Below the pieces are notes generated by a model, which was not told the origin of the DNA, did not search any database, and saw nothing but the letters and a program-made list of their open reading frames with translations. 64,000 nucleotides of DNA from Acinetobacter bouvetii DSM 14964 = CIP 107468 (lineage in GTDB: Bacteria; Pseudomonadota; Gammaproteobacteria; Pseudomonadales; Moraxellaceae). Shown here piece after piece: positions 10,081 to 19,180 of the stretch. The stretch spans positions 327,624-391,623 of the forward strand of contig NZ_KB849726.1 of assembly GCF_000368865.1 (NCBI RefSeq), given 5' to 3'. Each line of letters begins with the position of its first letter. Position 1 is the first letter of the stretch. Position numbers and translations under genes: made by a program.

Positions 10081-11277
10081 TTAAAACCGTGTGAAAATCT
10101 GCGGATCTTCATTTTCATACTGAATTGCGGCAGTCGATCCATTAATCACATAGCTGAATGTATCTAAGCTTGGCGGATTATAGGAAGAATCGACCAGTCC
10201 AGCACAGCCATTCGTGTCATATGCAAAACCTGCAGCCTTCAGACTGCCATTGGCTGCTGTATAAGTGCCAGATTCAATGCCGGGTGAGCTGCAGTCGTTT
10301 CCTGCAGTTTCTATATGAATATAAGAGCCGTCGCTAAAGAATGTGGCAAGCTGACTGTCAGACTGCCAAGAACCGGCTAGGCTGCCTGATGTATTGTTCA
10401 CTCGTTTAAAACTAAAGCTTTGATCGCCTTCTTTAAAGACTAAAGTATCTGCTGTTGGACCGTACTGTAAGCTGGCGGCTGCTGAAGGATTGGAGAATCC
10501 CCATTCGCCATTGGTATCAACTTCAAAGTCCTGTGTTCGGCTTAAATTGCCGTTAACGGCGTTCCAGCTTAATTGGCCTTTTTCAATGCCTGATTGGCCG
10601 GAGTCGTCAGCAGCGCCAATTTGCCCGAATGTGAAATTAAAGACGTTCAAATCGCTGGAATTCGGCACTTTGCCTTCGATATACAGCACCACTTTAATAT
10701 TATTGGCTTTATCTTCATACAGCCATGCGCCAGTGCTGTCTTGAATAAAGCTGTTAAAAAAATTGCTTTTAGCGGTGTCTTCAGAAACTAAGGTTAAGCC
10801 CGAATTCTGCAGCACTTGCAGCAGGGTTGCATCCTGTACAAACGATGCTGTCGGCAAGCTTAAGTTAATGGTTTTGTCTTTCAGCGCAGCAATCACAGCA
10901 TCGCTGATCGTGATGCCGTTGCTGTGGTCATGATCTGAATCTAAAGACTGTAGCAGGATTAGCAGATTGGTGCGAACGCCTTCATCTGCGGACAGTTCAA
11001 TGGGTGTGATATGCGCTTGCGCAGCAACGCTGCCGAGTTTTATATCCCCCAGATAAAATGTGACAGAATCTCCAGAGTTGTATTGAAATTCACCTTTCGC
11101 ATTGGTGCTGCCTTTAACACCGCTGCTGGTTTCATAGCGGACATTGCTGACAGGGCCATCGGTCAATACACCTGTTTTTAGGCTGGAAGAAGGCGGATTG
11201 CTGCTGTCATCTGAAGAATCGCTGCCGCAGGCTGCTAATAAACAGGACAAGCTGATTGCCAATAGAGTCTTTTTCAT
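10081..11277 (-). CDS. large lipoprotein of unknown function
   Basis: The 398-residue product starts with a lipoprotein signal ending in the lipobox LLAAC, followed by a serine/aspartate-rich linker, so it should be anchored in the envelope. Residues about 35-80 (VLTDGPVSNVRYETSSGVKG, then a FYLGDIKLG segment) resemble carboxypeptidase-regulatory-like or adhesin beta-sandwich repeats seen in Acinetobacter surface proteins. The C-terminal 150 residues read as a beta-rich lipocalin-like domain with three cysteines. The start at 11277 (MKKTLL) has GGGGA upstream; a Met four codons earlier is less likely. It is monocistronic, ending at its own terminator. No specific function can be assigned. Confidence 0.75.
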   Translation of the reverse strand: MKKTLLAISLSCLLAACGSDSSDDSSNPPSSSLKTGVLTDGPVSNVRYETSSGVKGSTNAKGEFQYNSGDSVTFYLGDIKLGSVAAQAHITPIELSADEGVRTNLLILLQSLDSDHDHSNGITISDAVIAALKDKTINLSLPTASFVQDATLLQVLQNSGLTLVSEDTAKSNFFNSFIQDSTGAWLYEDKANNIKVVLYIEGKVPNSSDLNVFNFTFGQIGAADDSGQSGIEKGQLSWNAVNGNLSRTQDFEVDTNGEWGFSNPSAAASLQYGPTADTLVFKEGDQSFSFKRVNNTSGSLAGSWQSDSQLATFFSDGSYIHIETAGNDCSSPGIESGTYTAANGSLKAAGFAYDTNGCAGLVDSSYNPPSLDTFSYVINGSTAAIQYENEDPQIFTRF

Positions 11278-11390
11278 GATGTTCCCCAAGTTGTTTTGAG
11301 CTATAAAGCGATTTTATGTTTTATTGTGCAAGCTAATCTTATGGGGCGTTTTGCGGCTTTGAATATCCACAAATGAGGAGAAAAAGATAT

Positions 11391-11480
11391 TTATTTTTTA
11401 GCTGGGGTGCAGGGCCAGATATTTGCGTCTGCCTTGGTTTTTTTATGCAGACGGCGATGAATGAACCCGCCGTGCAGCAT
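11391..11480 (-). CDS. candidate 29-residue basic small protein
   Basis: A short frame just after the nlpE-like gene encodes MLHGGFIHRRLHKKTKADAN followed by IWPCTPAKK. It is basic, with two HR/HK pairs and one cysteine. The frame is open upstream as far as the nlpE-like stop. No strong ribosome site precedes the ATG, and the same DNA can form a CGTCTGC/GCAGACG hairpin. It may be a real small gene, a remnant or chance. Confidence 0.25.
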   Translation of the reverse strand: MLHGGFIHRRLHKKTKADANIWPCTPAKK

Positions 11481-11506
11481 GTCTTTAATGGCCTGATATT
11501 GAGCGC

Positions 11507-11998
11507 TTAGTTTGCCTCTTTGGTGAGTTTATAGTTGAGCTGGCTGTCAATTGCTTCGCCTGTTTCCATATCTCTGGCTTCTGCAAAGTTTTCACCAATG
11601 AAGAATTTACGGTTTTCAGCGGCCTTGTCTAAAGTGATGATGGATGGATTTTTTGTATCAAAACTGAAAGTCCCTTTGCTTTTGAACTCTTTTCCAGCCC
11701 CTTTGCCCAGGTATTCCTCTGTTAATTCATAGGTTTTATCTGACTTTAATTCCAGCTCCATTTTGATGCCTTCACAGTCCGCGCAAGGGAAGACTCCTTT
11801 GTATTCTCCCGCCCAATCAAGGGAGGTCTCTGCCGTGTCGCCAGCCGCCAGCGGTTGGGATGCGGCAGTGCTTTCAGCTGTTTGAGCCGATTCTTGCGGC
11901 GCTGTTTGAGCAGATTCCTGAACCGGCTTATTTTCGGGTTTAGAGCATGCGGTCAATGCGAAACTGCTTAAGGCGAAGATAAAGACGAGTTTTTTCAC
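11507..11998 (-). CDS. NlpE-like copper-homeostasis/envelope lipoprotein
   Basis: The 163-residue product has a lipoprotein signal (FALTAC lipobox), a glutamine/serine/alanine-rich linker with a repeated QESAQTA unit (about residues 28-45), and an NlpE N-terminal-type domain: WAGEYKGVFPCADCEG with the CxxC pair, then MELELKSDKTYELTEEYLGK. In Escherichia coli NlpE signals surface contact and lipoprotein defects to Cpx; the short one-domain form here lacks the C-terminal OB domain. No cpx or copper genes are adjacent. Calling it an NlpE-domain lipoprotein is safe; its signalling role is inferred. Confidence 0.8.
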   Translation of the reverse strand: MKKLVFIFALSSFALTACSKPENKPVQESAQTAPQESAQTAESTAASQPLAAGDTAETSLDWAGEYKGVFPCADCEGIKMELELKSDKTYELTEEYLGKGAGKEFKSKGTFSFDTKNPSIITLDKAAENRKFFIGENFAEARDMETGEAIDSQLNYKLTKEAN

Positions 11999-12227
11999 AA
12001 GTTTTCCTTTCTTTTGTTATGCATGGGCCTAAATTTAAACAATAGGCCGAATAAAAAAATGAGCTTATTGTAAACCGCTACTTAAATTAAACTTAAAATT
12101 ACTTAAATAGTATTGTTCTTTGTGCATCTGGCGGAAAGCAGGAAGTTTAATTATTTATACATTTATATATTAATTGGGTGATAATTGATCAATGTGGGCT
12201 GGTTTAATTATTTATTGCCGTTAGAAT

Positions 12228-12854
12228 TTGCGCCTGATCAAAGTGTATACGGTACAGCGCGTGTTTGAAAAATTTGCAGAAAAAAGCCTGAATATGATGG
12301 GTTGGGAAATTGATAACCATTGGCCGCTGGATTTGGCGCAATGTGTCATGATTGCTGCGCCGCATACCAGCAATTGGGATGCGCTTTATGCACGCTTGGC
12401 ATTGAAAGCGCTTGGGGTGAATGTCCGCATCACGATTAAAGACAGTTATATGAAATTCCCTCTTGGGCCATTTGTCCGCGCAATGGGCGGCATCGGCATT
12501 GACCGCAGTCCCAAAGCCGCGGGTGAGCAGCGCTTGAGCATGGTCGATGTGATGACTAATCTGTTTAAGGATCATGCTGAGCTGGTCATGCTGGTGACCC
12601 CTGAAGGCACCCGTTCAAAGCAGGAAAAGTGGAAAACAGGTTTTTATCATGTGGCTTGCAATGCGGGCGTACCTATTGCTTTGGCATATATGGACTATGA
12701 AAAGAAAAAGACCGGTGTGGGTAAAATTGTTTATCCGACAGGGGATTATGAAAAAGACATGGCTGAAATTATGCAGTTTTATGCGCAAATCAGCCCTAAG
12801 TTCCCTGAGGACTTCAGCGTAGACGGCCGCTATTATTCAGCTGCTGAGCAATAG
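12228..12854 (+). CDS. PlsC-type acyltransferase family protein
   Basis: The 208-residue protein shows the acyltransferase block I motif as HTSNWD (H-x4-D, around residue 46) and the block III-like PEGTRS motif, as in 1-acyl-glycerol-3-phosphate acyltransferases. The GGIGIDRS segment lies between them. A stop codon (TAG) sits six bases before the TTG at 12228, so translation starts at that TTG or at a GTG five codons later; no strong ribosome site helps choose. No transmembrane helix is obvious. The acceptor is unknown; lysophospholipid or ornithine-lipid remodelling are possible. It stands alone and ends at a strong terminator. Confidence 0.8.
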   Translation: MRLIKVYTVQRVFEKFAEKSLNMMGWEIDNHWPLDLAQCVMIAAPHTSNWDALYARLALKALGVNVRITIKDSYMKFPLGPFVRAMGGIGIDRSPKAAGEQRLSMVDVMTNLFKDHAELVMLVTPEGTRSKQEKWKTGFYHVACNAGVPIALAYMDYEKKKTGVGKIVYPTGDYEKDMAEIMQFYAQISPKFPEDFSVDGRYYSAAEQ

Positions 12855-12891
12855 AGATGTGATCCAATTGCTGCTGACCTAAAACAGCAGT

Positions 12892-12920
12892 AAAAAAGCC
12901 GGCAAAGTTGCCGGCTTTTT
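12892..12920. terminator. bidirectional terminator
   Basis: A perfect GCCGGCAA/TTGCCGGC stem is flanked by A and T runs. It lies between the acyltransferase gene and the convergent lipoprotein gene. Confidence 0.9.
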
Positions 12921-12971
12921 GATGGATTGAAAGTTTCCATTCAGTCCATAGGCATCGGATTTACCTTGGCA

Positions 12972-13313
12972 TTATGGCGTGTTTTCCTGTTCGGGCTCTT
13001 GCGAGATGCCGCCGAGATTTTGGCATGCATCTTTGTAAATAGCATACTGCTGTTCAACAACGGCGCTTAAGGGAATATCAAAAAGCGTTTCGCCATTCTT
13101 ATAGCTTTCAATATAATTTTCCGCTTTTTGCTTTGCGCTGTGCAGCAACTGTTCATGGTAGCTGGTGATCGGGGAGTGAGCCATTTGGCTACTTTCAATA
13201 TTGCTGCAATGAAAGCTGTTCAGCAGCTTTTCTGCTTTTTTTATGTCGCGCGAAGCGCTAATCGAGCAGCCTGCCAAGACAACAGCTGTGGCAAATATGG
13301 CGAGCGATTTCAT
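12972..13313 (-). CDS. small lipoprotein of unknown function
   Basis: The 113-residue product begins with a short signal peptide and lipobox VLAGC (cysteine about residue 16), so it should be lipid-anchored. The rest is mostly helical and charged, with two further cysteines (FHCSN and KDACQN) that may pair. I do not recognise the family. It is a single gene, convergent to the acyltransferase gene and ending near the shared terminator. Confidence 0.65.
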   Translation of the reverse strand: MKSLAIFATAVVLAGCSISASRDIKKAEKLLNSFHCSNIESSQMAHSPITSYHEQLLHSAKQKAENYIESYKNGETLFDIPLSAVVEQQYAIYKDACQNLGGISQEPEQENTP

Positions 13314-13580
13314 AATTTAAAATATAGTGATGCATTGAGGGCCAGTATTGTATGAATTTTTAGGCGGCTTGTTAGCATCGAAGTGTTTTAAATGCATAAA
13401 TTATATTCAGTCAGGGCGCGTGACGGCTGCGCCAAAAGATGCATATTAGTGCAATGCATCTTGCAGGAAGAAAGGGGGCTGTATTTATTCTGGACAAAAT
13501 ACTTTGCTGCAAGATAGACATGCCTTTGGCTTTTTTATATAAGTGATTTAATTGACTTGGTTTTTTAAGAATGATTTTGC

Positions 13581-14036
13581 ATGCTTGATTTGTGCAGTAT
13601 GAATTATTGGGGCATCTTGCGTATCCTGCTGATGGGTTTTGCACTCAGCCTTTGCGCAAGCGCATCCTTCAGCCAGATGCTTGACGGCATGATTGTGATG
13701 GATGAAAGCTTAGAAAATTTGACTGAACAGGAACAGCGGAAAATAGCGTTAAATACGGCGAATGAGCAGCAGCAATATGGCTTGCTTCATCATGCTTTTT
13801 TTGAAAATGATGTATTTGAAATTTATAATTATACGGCTTATGACACGGGCGCCGCGCAAAACAAGTTGCTATTAGGGGATGCTGAACATATAGGCTGGCA
13901 GGATTTTGGAATTTCTTTTGGCTATGGCGTTAAGCTGAACTTGAATTCTCAGCACAGCATTGGCTATGAATATCTCTCGAACTTTCCTTATGACCGAGGG
14001 CAAATTATCCGTTTCTTTTGGACTGCGGTGTTTTAA
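13581..14036 (+). CDS. exported protein, possible small outer-membrane protein
   Basis: The 151-residue frame has a hydrophobic N-terminal stretch ending CASASFSQ that looks like a signal peptide. If the Met at 13599 is used the signal is more conventional; neither start has a good ribosome site. The C-terminal third alternates hydrophobic and polar residues (FGISFGYGVKLNLN, SIGYEYLSN) and ends in a terminal phenylalanine, as do outer-membrane beta-strands. It is too short for a full barrel alone. I do not recognise the family, and there is no operon partner. Confidence 0.55.
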   Translation: MLDLCSMNYWGILRILLMGFALSLCASASFSQMLDGMIVMDESLENLTEQEQRKIALNTANEQQQYGLLHHAFFENDVFEIYNYTAYDTGAAQNKLLLGDAEHIGWQDFGISFGYGVKLNLNSQHSIGYEYLSNFPYDRGQIIRFFWTAVF

Positions 14037-14080
14037 GGAAGAGCCGCTGAATTTTGGGCGGAACCGTTTTTTGGATTCAT

Positions 14081-14150
14081 AAAATGGCGGCACCGCGGTC
14101 TGAGCAAAATGGCAGCGCCTCGGTCTGAGCAAAATGGCAGCGCTTTCAGA
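14081..14150. repeat. 25-bp direct tandem repeat, about 2.8 copies
   Basis: The unit beginning AAAATGGC starts at 14081, 14106 and 14131, a period of exactly 25 bases. The third copy is cut short. The unit contains GCGGTCTGAGC/CTCGGTCTGAGC, with small differences between copies. It lies in noncoding DNA between the exported protein gene and the TauE/SafE gene. Confidence 0.8.
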
Positions 14151-14305
14151 CATTCTTCGAAGTTCAAGCGAATGCTCCATAAACTGTGTGAAGGTTTACG
14201 TGAAAGAGGTCAGCTTGTGCGATGACAGCGGTTTCATCAGCCGTTTGCCGAGATTTTCAGTATTTTAGCCCGCTGCGCTTATGTTTCTGCTGTAAGGGCA
14301 ATCGT

Positions 14306-15052
14306 TTATGAAATGATATTGGTCAGCAGTAAAAAGCAGCCGGATGCAAACAGCAGGCTGAGCACAGTATGCTTAAATTGCCGTTCTGAAATCTTGTAAA
14401 ACAGCTTTGCGCCAAGAATAGCCGGAATGCTGACCGTCAGCAGCAAGACCCCCATATAGGGCAAATGTATGCGGTGAATTGTGCCTTGCGCAGCATAGCT
14501 CAGTAAGGTAAATACCTGAATGGCAAAATTAAAATGACGCAAAATATAGCGCTGTTCCGCTTTAGGCAGGTTTTTCAGCATCACCCAGGCGGATGGCAAA
14601 GCGCCGCAAAAGCCGCCTAAACCGCCCAATATTCCGCCAATAAAGCCAATGCTGCTGTCCGATGCTTTTCCAGCGCGCTGAATGCTTTTGATTTGCGGAT
14701 TAAACAGCATAACCGGGCACCACAATACCAAAAACAGGCCTAAGACCAATTTAAAGGCTTCAGGCTGAATGCTTTTAAGCAAGTATGCGCCGAGCGGCAC
14801 GCCAATGAGGCCTGCAATAATGTAGGGCAGCACCAGCTGTTTAGATAAGTGAAGCTGCTGTTCATTCAACAGTGAAATAATGTGGCTCCAGACAGAAGCA
14901 AAAACCACCAAGGGTGCAGCCAATTGCGGCGGTAAAACCCACACCCAAAAAGACATGGCGATCAAGGCAAAGGCAAAGCCTGTCAGCCCTTGAACAAAGC
15001 CTGCCACCACTGCGCCAAAAATAAATAAAAGCCAAGTCATAATGTAGTTCAT
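14306..15052 (-). CDS. TauE/SafE-family sulfite exporter-like permease
   Basis: The 248-residue protein is almost entirely hydrophobic with about eight transmembrane segments. It shows family features: GAVVAGFVQGLTGFAFALIA at the N-terminus, GLIGVPLGAYLL in the middle and GGILGGLGGFCGALPS, the second copy of the Gly-rich motif. Members export sulfite, sulfoacetate or other organic anions across the inner membrane. The frame extends upstream to 15139, but the extra residues are hydrophilic; the Met at 15052 gives the normal N-terminus. No sulfur genes lie nearby, so the substrate is open. Confidence 0.85.
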   Translation of the reverse strand: MNYIMTWLLFIFGAVVAGFVQGLTGFAFALIAMSFWVWVLPPQLAAPLVVFASVWSHIISLLNEQQLHLSKQLVLPYIIAGLIGVPLGAYLLKSIQPEAFKLVLGLFLVLWCPVMLFNPQIKSIQRAGKASDSSIGFIGGILGGLGGFCGALPSAWVMLKNLPKAEQRYILRHFNFAIQVFTLLSYAAQGTIHRIHLPYMGVLLLTVSIPAILGAKLFYKISERQFKHTVLSLLFASGCFLLLTNIIS

Positions 15053-15352
15053 TGAAAATGCAGGGCTAGTGTAAAGGCATATATGCGGTGCAGTGAAATC
15101 ATTCTTTTGACTATATAAAGCAGCAATACGGTATTTCATGCAGGTTACACAGGTATAGAACCAATGGGCTGGCTTGCTGCAAATGATGAATTTTTCGATA
15201 CAAGAAACTTACATTAAATGCGATTCATCTTCATGGCTGTGCGCAATACTGAAGATCAGTAAGCAATTCCAGAAAATGCGGACTGTCTATCTCAAAATCG
15301 ATTTAAGGCAGACATTCCAAAATGAAATTGAATGGGATCGTGAGGTGATGAA

Positions 15353-15568
15353 ATGATGAAAAAAATGATTTTGCTTTCTGTCCTTGCCGTTGCATTGACC
15401 GGCTGTATCGTTGCGCCATATGACAATGATTATCCGCGAGATGGAAGGCCGCACTCAGGGCCGCATGGTGACCGTGATCATCGCAGTGATCGGGATGGCT
15501 ATCCAGACTGGCGCCATCAGAACCGGCAGGGTGATGACCGTCAACGTGACGGGCGCTTTCCATACTGA
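15353..15568 (+). CDS. small charged lipoprotein
   Basis: The 71-residue product has a short lipoprotein signal with lipobox VALTGC, followed by a very hydrophilic tail rich in Asp, Arg, His, Gly and Pro (repeats of HxDRD type). The mature part is about 50 residues and probably disordered. The start is ATG 15353 or the next ATG at 15356; GAGGTGA precedes both. A strong terminator lies about 110 bases beyond. The function is unknown; metal or polyanion binding is only a guess from the composition. Confidence 0.7.
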   Translation: MMKKMILLSVLAVALTGCIVAPYDNDYPRDGRPHSGPHGDRDHRSDRDGYPDWRHQNRQGDDRQRDGRFPY

Positions 15569-15679
15569 AAGCATGAAAATCGGCACTGGCGGAAAGTTTA
15601 TGCAGATTCCTTCGGGAATGGTCTAGGCCTATTGCGGTAAATATGCTGCAAGACCTTAAATTGTGCCTGCATTTGACAC

Positions 15680-15711
15680 TAAAAAGGACGCGTTTTTCGC
15701 GTCCTTTTTTT
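15680..15711. terminator. bidirectional terminator
   Basis: An AAAAAGGACGCG/CGCGTCCTTTTT stem around a TTTTT loop. It lies between the small lipoprotein gene and rsmD, which converge on it. Confidence 0.9.
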
Positions 15712-15737
15712 GATCATTTAATGATAAAAGGTCAGTT

Positions 15738-16298
15738 TTAAAGCGCAGCTGATTTTTGGAATAAGCCTGCACGGACAGTACCAGCTTTGGTTTCTTTGAT
15801 TTTATTCCAGCTGCTGGGAAGCTTCAGCTGTGAAAGATCCCGGTCTGCTTCTACATAAATCAAGCCTTGATCTTTAATCAGCGGGTCAGCGAGGGCAGCC
15901 AATTGTTCCCATAAATCCAAGCTATAAGGCGGATCTAAAAAGACCAGATCAAACTGATCCTTAAGGCTTGGCAGCGCCTGCTGCGCAGTAGCAATTTTTA
16001 ATTTGGCGTGCTGTGACGTAATTTTCAGCAGCTGCAAATTATCGGTTAAAAACTTCGCCTGGGTGCGGTCAGGTTCAATCATTACCACTTGTGACGCGCC
16101 TCTGGACAGCGCCTCGAAGCTCAGCGCGCCAGAACCTGCGCAAACATCTAAAACGTTTGTATTCTGAATGTCCCACATCAGCCAATTGAACAGGGTTTCT
16201 CTGACCCGGTCTGGCGTAGGGCGCAGGCCTTCAATGCCGGCAAAGGGAAGCTGACGGCGTTTCCATTCTCCGCCAATAATACGCAATTGATTTTTCAT
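15738..16298 (-). CDS. rsmD: 16S rRNA (guanine966-N2)-methyltransferase
   Basis: The 186-residue protein methylates G966 of 16S rRNA using S-adenosylmethionine. Diagnostic sequences are RIIGGEWKRRQLPF near the N-terminus, RPTPDRVRETLFNWL, the SAM-binding VLDVCAGSGALSFEALSRGA (about residues 50-69) and the catalytic LDPPY (about residue 121). It begins 8 bases after the mrdA stop and is probably transcribed with it. The link to a cell-wall gene appears positional only. Confidence 0.95.
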   Translation of the reverse strand: MKNQLRIIGGEWKRRQLPFAGIEGLRPTPDRVRETLFNWLMWDIQNTNVLDVCAGSGALSFEALSRGASQVVMIEPDRTQAKFLTDNLQLLKITSQHAKLKIATAQQALPSLKDQFDLVFLDPPYSLDLWEQLAALADPLIKDQGLIYVEADRDLSQLKLPSSWNKIKETKAGTVRAGLFQKSAAL

Positions 16299-16306
16299 GG
16301 TTGATT

Positions 16307-18355
16307 TTACTCGTCATCATCAGCGGGCTGGCTGGCTGGTGTCACAGAATGGGCATTGCGGTTTTGCGCAACAGCAGGCGTATTGCTATGTGCTGCACTG
16401 CTGGCAGCATTTTGACCGCTGGCATTGCTTTGAATCGGATTTTCACCGCTTGGCAATTCACTTGGCTTAATGCCGGCTGTCATTAAGCCGCCGCTGACTT
16501 GAGCCGCAGATGGGCGGATTGGGGATTTATTGTGTTTCAGCAGCCAATAATCAAAAATTGGACGGGCCAGCTGAGCAGCAGAGCCGCCGTGCTTCCCGTT
16601 TTCCCAAATGACTGCGATAGCAATTTCAGGTTTATCCGCTGGCGCAAAACCAACGAATAAGCCATGATCCAGCTGGCGTTCGGTCAGCAGCGCTTCGTTA
16701 TAGCGTTTGCCTTGCGCAATACTTTTGACCTGAGCTGTACCAGTTTTACCGGCAATTTTATACATGGGCGTTCGGATGCGTCGGCCGGTACCTGTTTCAA
16801 TCACATCCACCATCGCATCACGCATTTTGACCCAGTCTTCAGGCTTGCCGTTAAATATAATTTTGCCGTCTGGCGCATTATGCACGGTATAAGGTTTAGT
16901 CCCTTTGCTTTCGCGCAAGACATGCGGAACGACATGCTGGCCTTCATTTGAGGTGATGGCTGTTGCCATTGCCAATTGCAGCGGGGTCGCGGTAAATGCG
17001 CCTTGACCAATACTGACGGAGATGGTTTCGCCTTTCAGCCATTTGGTTTTACGGGTCCGCAGCTTCCATTCTTGGCTTGGATATAAACCTGTGCTTTCAC
17101 TTGGCAAGTCGACGCCGGTTTTTTCACCGAACCCGAATTGGCGCATCCACGTATTCATGCGGTCGATGCCCATTCGGTAGGCCAAAATATAATAATAGGT
17201 ATCGCAAGAGACCACTTGCGCCTTATGCAGGTTGACAGAGCCATGCCCGGATTTCCGCCAGTCACGGAAACGGTGTGAGTCGCCCGGCAACGAAAAATAG
17301 CCGGGATCGGAAATGGCCGTGTTCCAGTCCACCAGATTATAATGCAGGCCGCCTAAGCCAAACATCGGCTTAATGGTTGAGCCGGGCGGGTAAGTTCCTT
17401 GCACAGCGCGGTTATATAATGGCTGATCCAAATTATCCCGCAAAGCGGAATAGTCTTTACTGCTGATGCCCGTCACAAACAGGTTGGGGTTAAAGCTCGG
17501 GCTGGAAACCAAAGCCAGAATTTCGCCTGTACGCGGGTCCATCGCGACAATCGCGCCGCGGCGGTCAGCCAGCTGCTCAGACGCCACCACTTGCAGGCCA
17601 TAGTCTAAAGATAAATACAGATCATTGCCGCGGATCGGGTCTTTGCGGCCTAAGTGGCGCAGCACATTGCCGTGCGCGTCCGCCTCGACAGATTCATTGC
17701 CCGGCAGGCCATGCAGCAAATCTTCATAATATTTTTCGACCCCGATTTTTCCAATCAGGTTGGTGCCGGCATATAAGTCTTTATTAATACTTTTTAATTC
17801 TTTGTCATTAATGCGCCCCACATAGCCAATGACATGGGCAAACAATTCACCATGCGGGTAATAGCGGGTCATTTGGGTTTCTATGTTGACCCCGGGAAAC
17901 TGGAATTTCACTTCACTGAAACGCGCAATTTCAGTTTCATTCAAATTGAGCTTGAGTGCGACCCGTTCAGTTTTCTTGGAAGTCTGAATGCGGCTTTTGA
18001 AGCGGTCAATATCTTCTTGCGTCAGATTGATAATTGGAGTCAGGCGCTGAACAGTATCATCAATGTCTTCCACATCGGCACGGCTCATTGTGGCGGAGAA
18101 AACTGGATAATTGTCGGCTAACAGCACACCGTTGCGGTCGTAAATATAGCCCCGCGCCGGCGGCAGCGGCTGCAGGCGGACACGGTTTTTATCTGAATCG
18201 GTGGCAAACTTATCGTAATTGAAAATTTGCAGATAAGAATAACGTGAAACCAGCAGTAATAAAAAAAAGATGACAATGCCCAGTGAGAAATAAATTCGAT
18301 TGCGGAAAATGCGCTTTTCTTGCTGTACATTTTTTAAAGGAAAGTGCTGCTTCAT
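16307..18355 (-). CDS. mrdA: penicillin-binding protein 2, elongasome transpeptidase
   Basis: The 682-residue protein is the class B PBP that cross-links peptidoglycan during elongation with RodA. It has one N-terminal membrane helix (about residues 21-44), the pedestal domain with PPARGYIYDRNG, and the transpeptidase domain with active-site Ser326 in STIK, SCD at 383-385 and KTG at 537-539. The extra C-terminal tail after about residue 630 is rich in Ser, Ala, Asn and Pro. The frame opens at 18379, but the ATG at 18355 (MKQHFPLKN) is the normal start. rodA is not adjacent here. rsmD follows in the same operon. Confidence 0.96.
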   Translation of the reverse strand: MKQHFPLKNVQQEKRIFRNRIYFSLGIVIFFLLLLVSRYSYLQIFNYDKFATDSDKNRVRLQPLPPARGYIYDRNGVLLADNYPVFSATMSRADVEDIDDTVQRLTPIINLTQEDIDRFKSRIQTSKKTERVALKLNLNETEIARFSEVKFQFPGVNIETQMTRYYPHGELFAHVIGYVGRINDKELKSINKDLYAGTNLIGKIGVEKYYEDLLHGLPGNESVEADAHGNVLRHLGRKDPIRGNDLYLSLDYGLQVVASEQLADRRGAIVAMDPRTGEILALVSSPSFNPNLFVTGISSKDYSALRDNLDQPLYNRAVQGTYPPGSTIKPMFGLGGLHYNLVDWNTAISDPGYFSLPGDSHRFRDWRKSGHGSVNLHKAQVVSCDTYYYILAYRMGIDRMNTWMRQFGFGEKTGVDLPSESTGLYPSQEWKLRTRKTKWLKGETISVSIGQGAFTATPLQLAMATAITSNEGQHVVPHVLRESKGTKPYTVHNAPDGKIIFNGKPEDWVKMRDAMVDVIETGTGRRIRTPMYKIAGKTGTAQVKSIAQGKRYNEALLTERQLDHGLFVGFAPADKPEIAIAVIWENGKHGGSAAQLARPIFDYWLLKHNKSPIRPSAAQVSGGLMTAGIKPSELPSGENPIQSNASGQNAASSAAHSNTPAVAQNRNAHSVTPASQPADDDE

Positions 18356-18597
18356 ACGCGATCGACTTGAGATACACAAAGGGGAAATTAAGGCTGACCA
18401 TTCTACCGCAAGTTCTAAAAATTTGATAAGCCAATTCGGAACTGCTGTGTAAGTTTTGCTTAAACTTTGACTTTGCAGACACTAAAAAAATGCAGTGCTG
18501 TATATAAGAGTCAATATTATTCTGCTAAAGTCGGAAAGCATAAAAATAGGACTTATTACAACTAAAAAGCCTGAAAATTAAGGATAATGGTGAAATA

Positions 18598-19116
18598 ATG
18601 AACAAAGCATATTCTTTGTTGGTATTGGCATTTATAGCGAATGCAGCGTCAGCGCAGGACGGCGGCTTTCTGCCGGAAGCAAATTTAGCAGGCGCTGATG
18701 CGGCAAAGCTGAATGTCGGGGCCGGATTTACGCAGAAATTGATTCATCTGAATACAGAATGGGTGAATCCATACGGCATCGCTTATGCTAAAGCGGGTGT
18801 ATTTCTGAATGGGGATAAGACCTTTGGCGGGCAAATTGGTTTCCGCCATCCTGTGCATTTCACTGGGAAAGATAAGAACGGCTACTATTTGGGCGTCTAT
18901 GCAGGCCATATTGAAAGTAAAGATGTGGGCGATGAATTTAAAAGCCGTTTAGGCGGCGGTGTAGATTTGGCATATGTTATGCTGAGCAAAGAACGCATCA
19001 GCACCTTCAGTGTAGGAATTGGCGCGGGTGAAAAACTTACCGATAATAACGGTTATACGGTTGCGGAAACTGAACCGAAGCTACAATTTTCCTATACTCT
19101 AAGTATTGGATTATAG
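18598..19116 (+). CDS. exported protein of unknown function, beta-rich
   Basis: The 172-residue product has a signal peptide cleaved after ANAASAQ. The mature part alternates residues in beta-strand fashion (GFTQKLIHLNTEW, YYLGVYAGHI, KLQFSYTLSIGL), typical of small outer-membrane barrels of eight strands, although it ends in Leu rather than Phe. AAGGATAATGG precedes the start. It sits 64 bases ahead of the DUF445 gene on the same strand with no terminator between, so co-transcription is possible. The family is not recognised. Confidence 0.65.
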   Translation: MNKAYSLLVLAFIANAASAQDGGFLPEANLAGADAAKLNVGAGFTQKLIHLNTEWVNPYGIAYAKAGVFLNGDKTFGGQIGFRHPVHFTGKDKNGYYLGVYAGHIESKDVGDEFKSRLGGGVDLAYVMLSKERISTFSVGIGAGEKLTDNNGYTVAETEPKLQFSYTLSIGL

Positions 19117-19180
19117 AGAAAATATCCGACTTTGTTTACATTTGTGTTCCTCTGAATAAAATTAAATATGGAAGTTATGC

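Noticed and set aside
13436..13463. AAGATGCAT/ATGCATCTT inverted repeat as a terminator
   Set aside because: No T-run on either side and no gene end close enough; it may be chance.
15174..15356. 60-codon plus-strand frame before the small lipoprotein gene
   Set aside because: No ribosome site, no signal or known domain, and it overlaps the likely leader of the lipoprotein gene.
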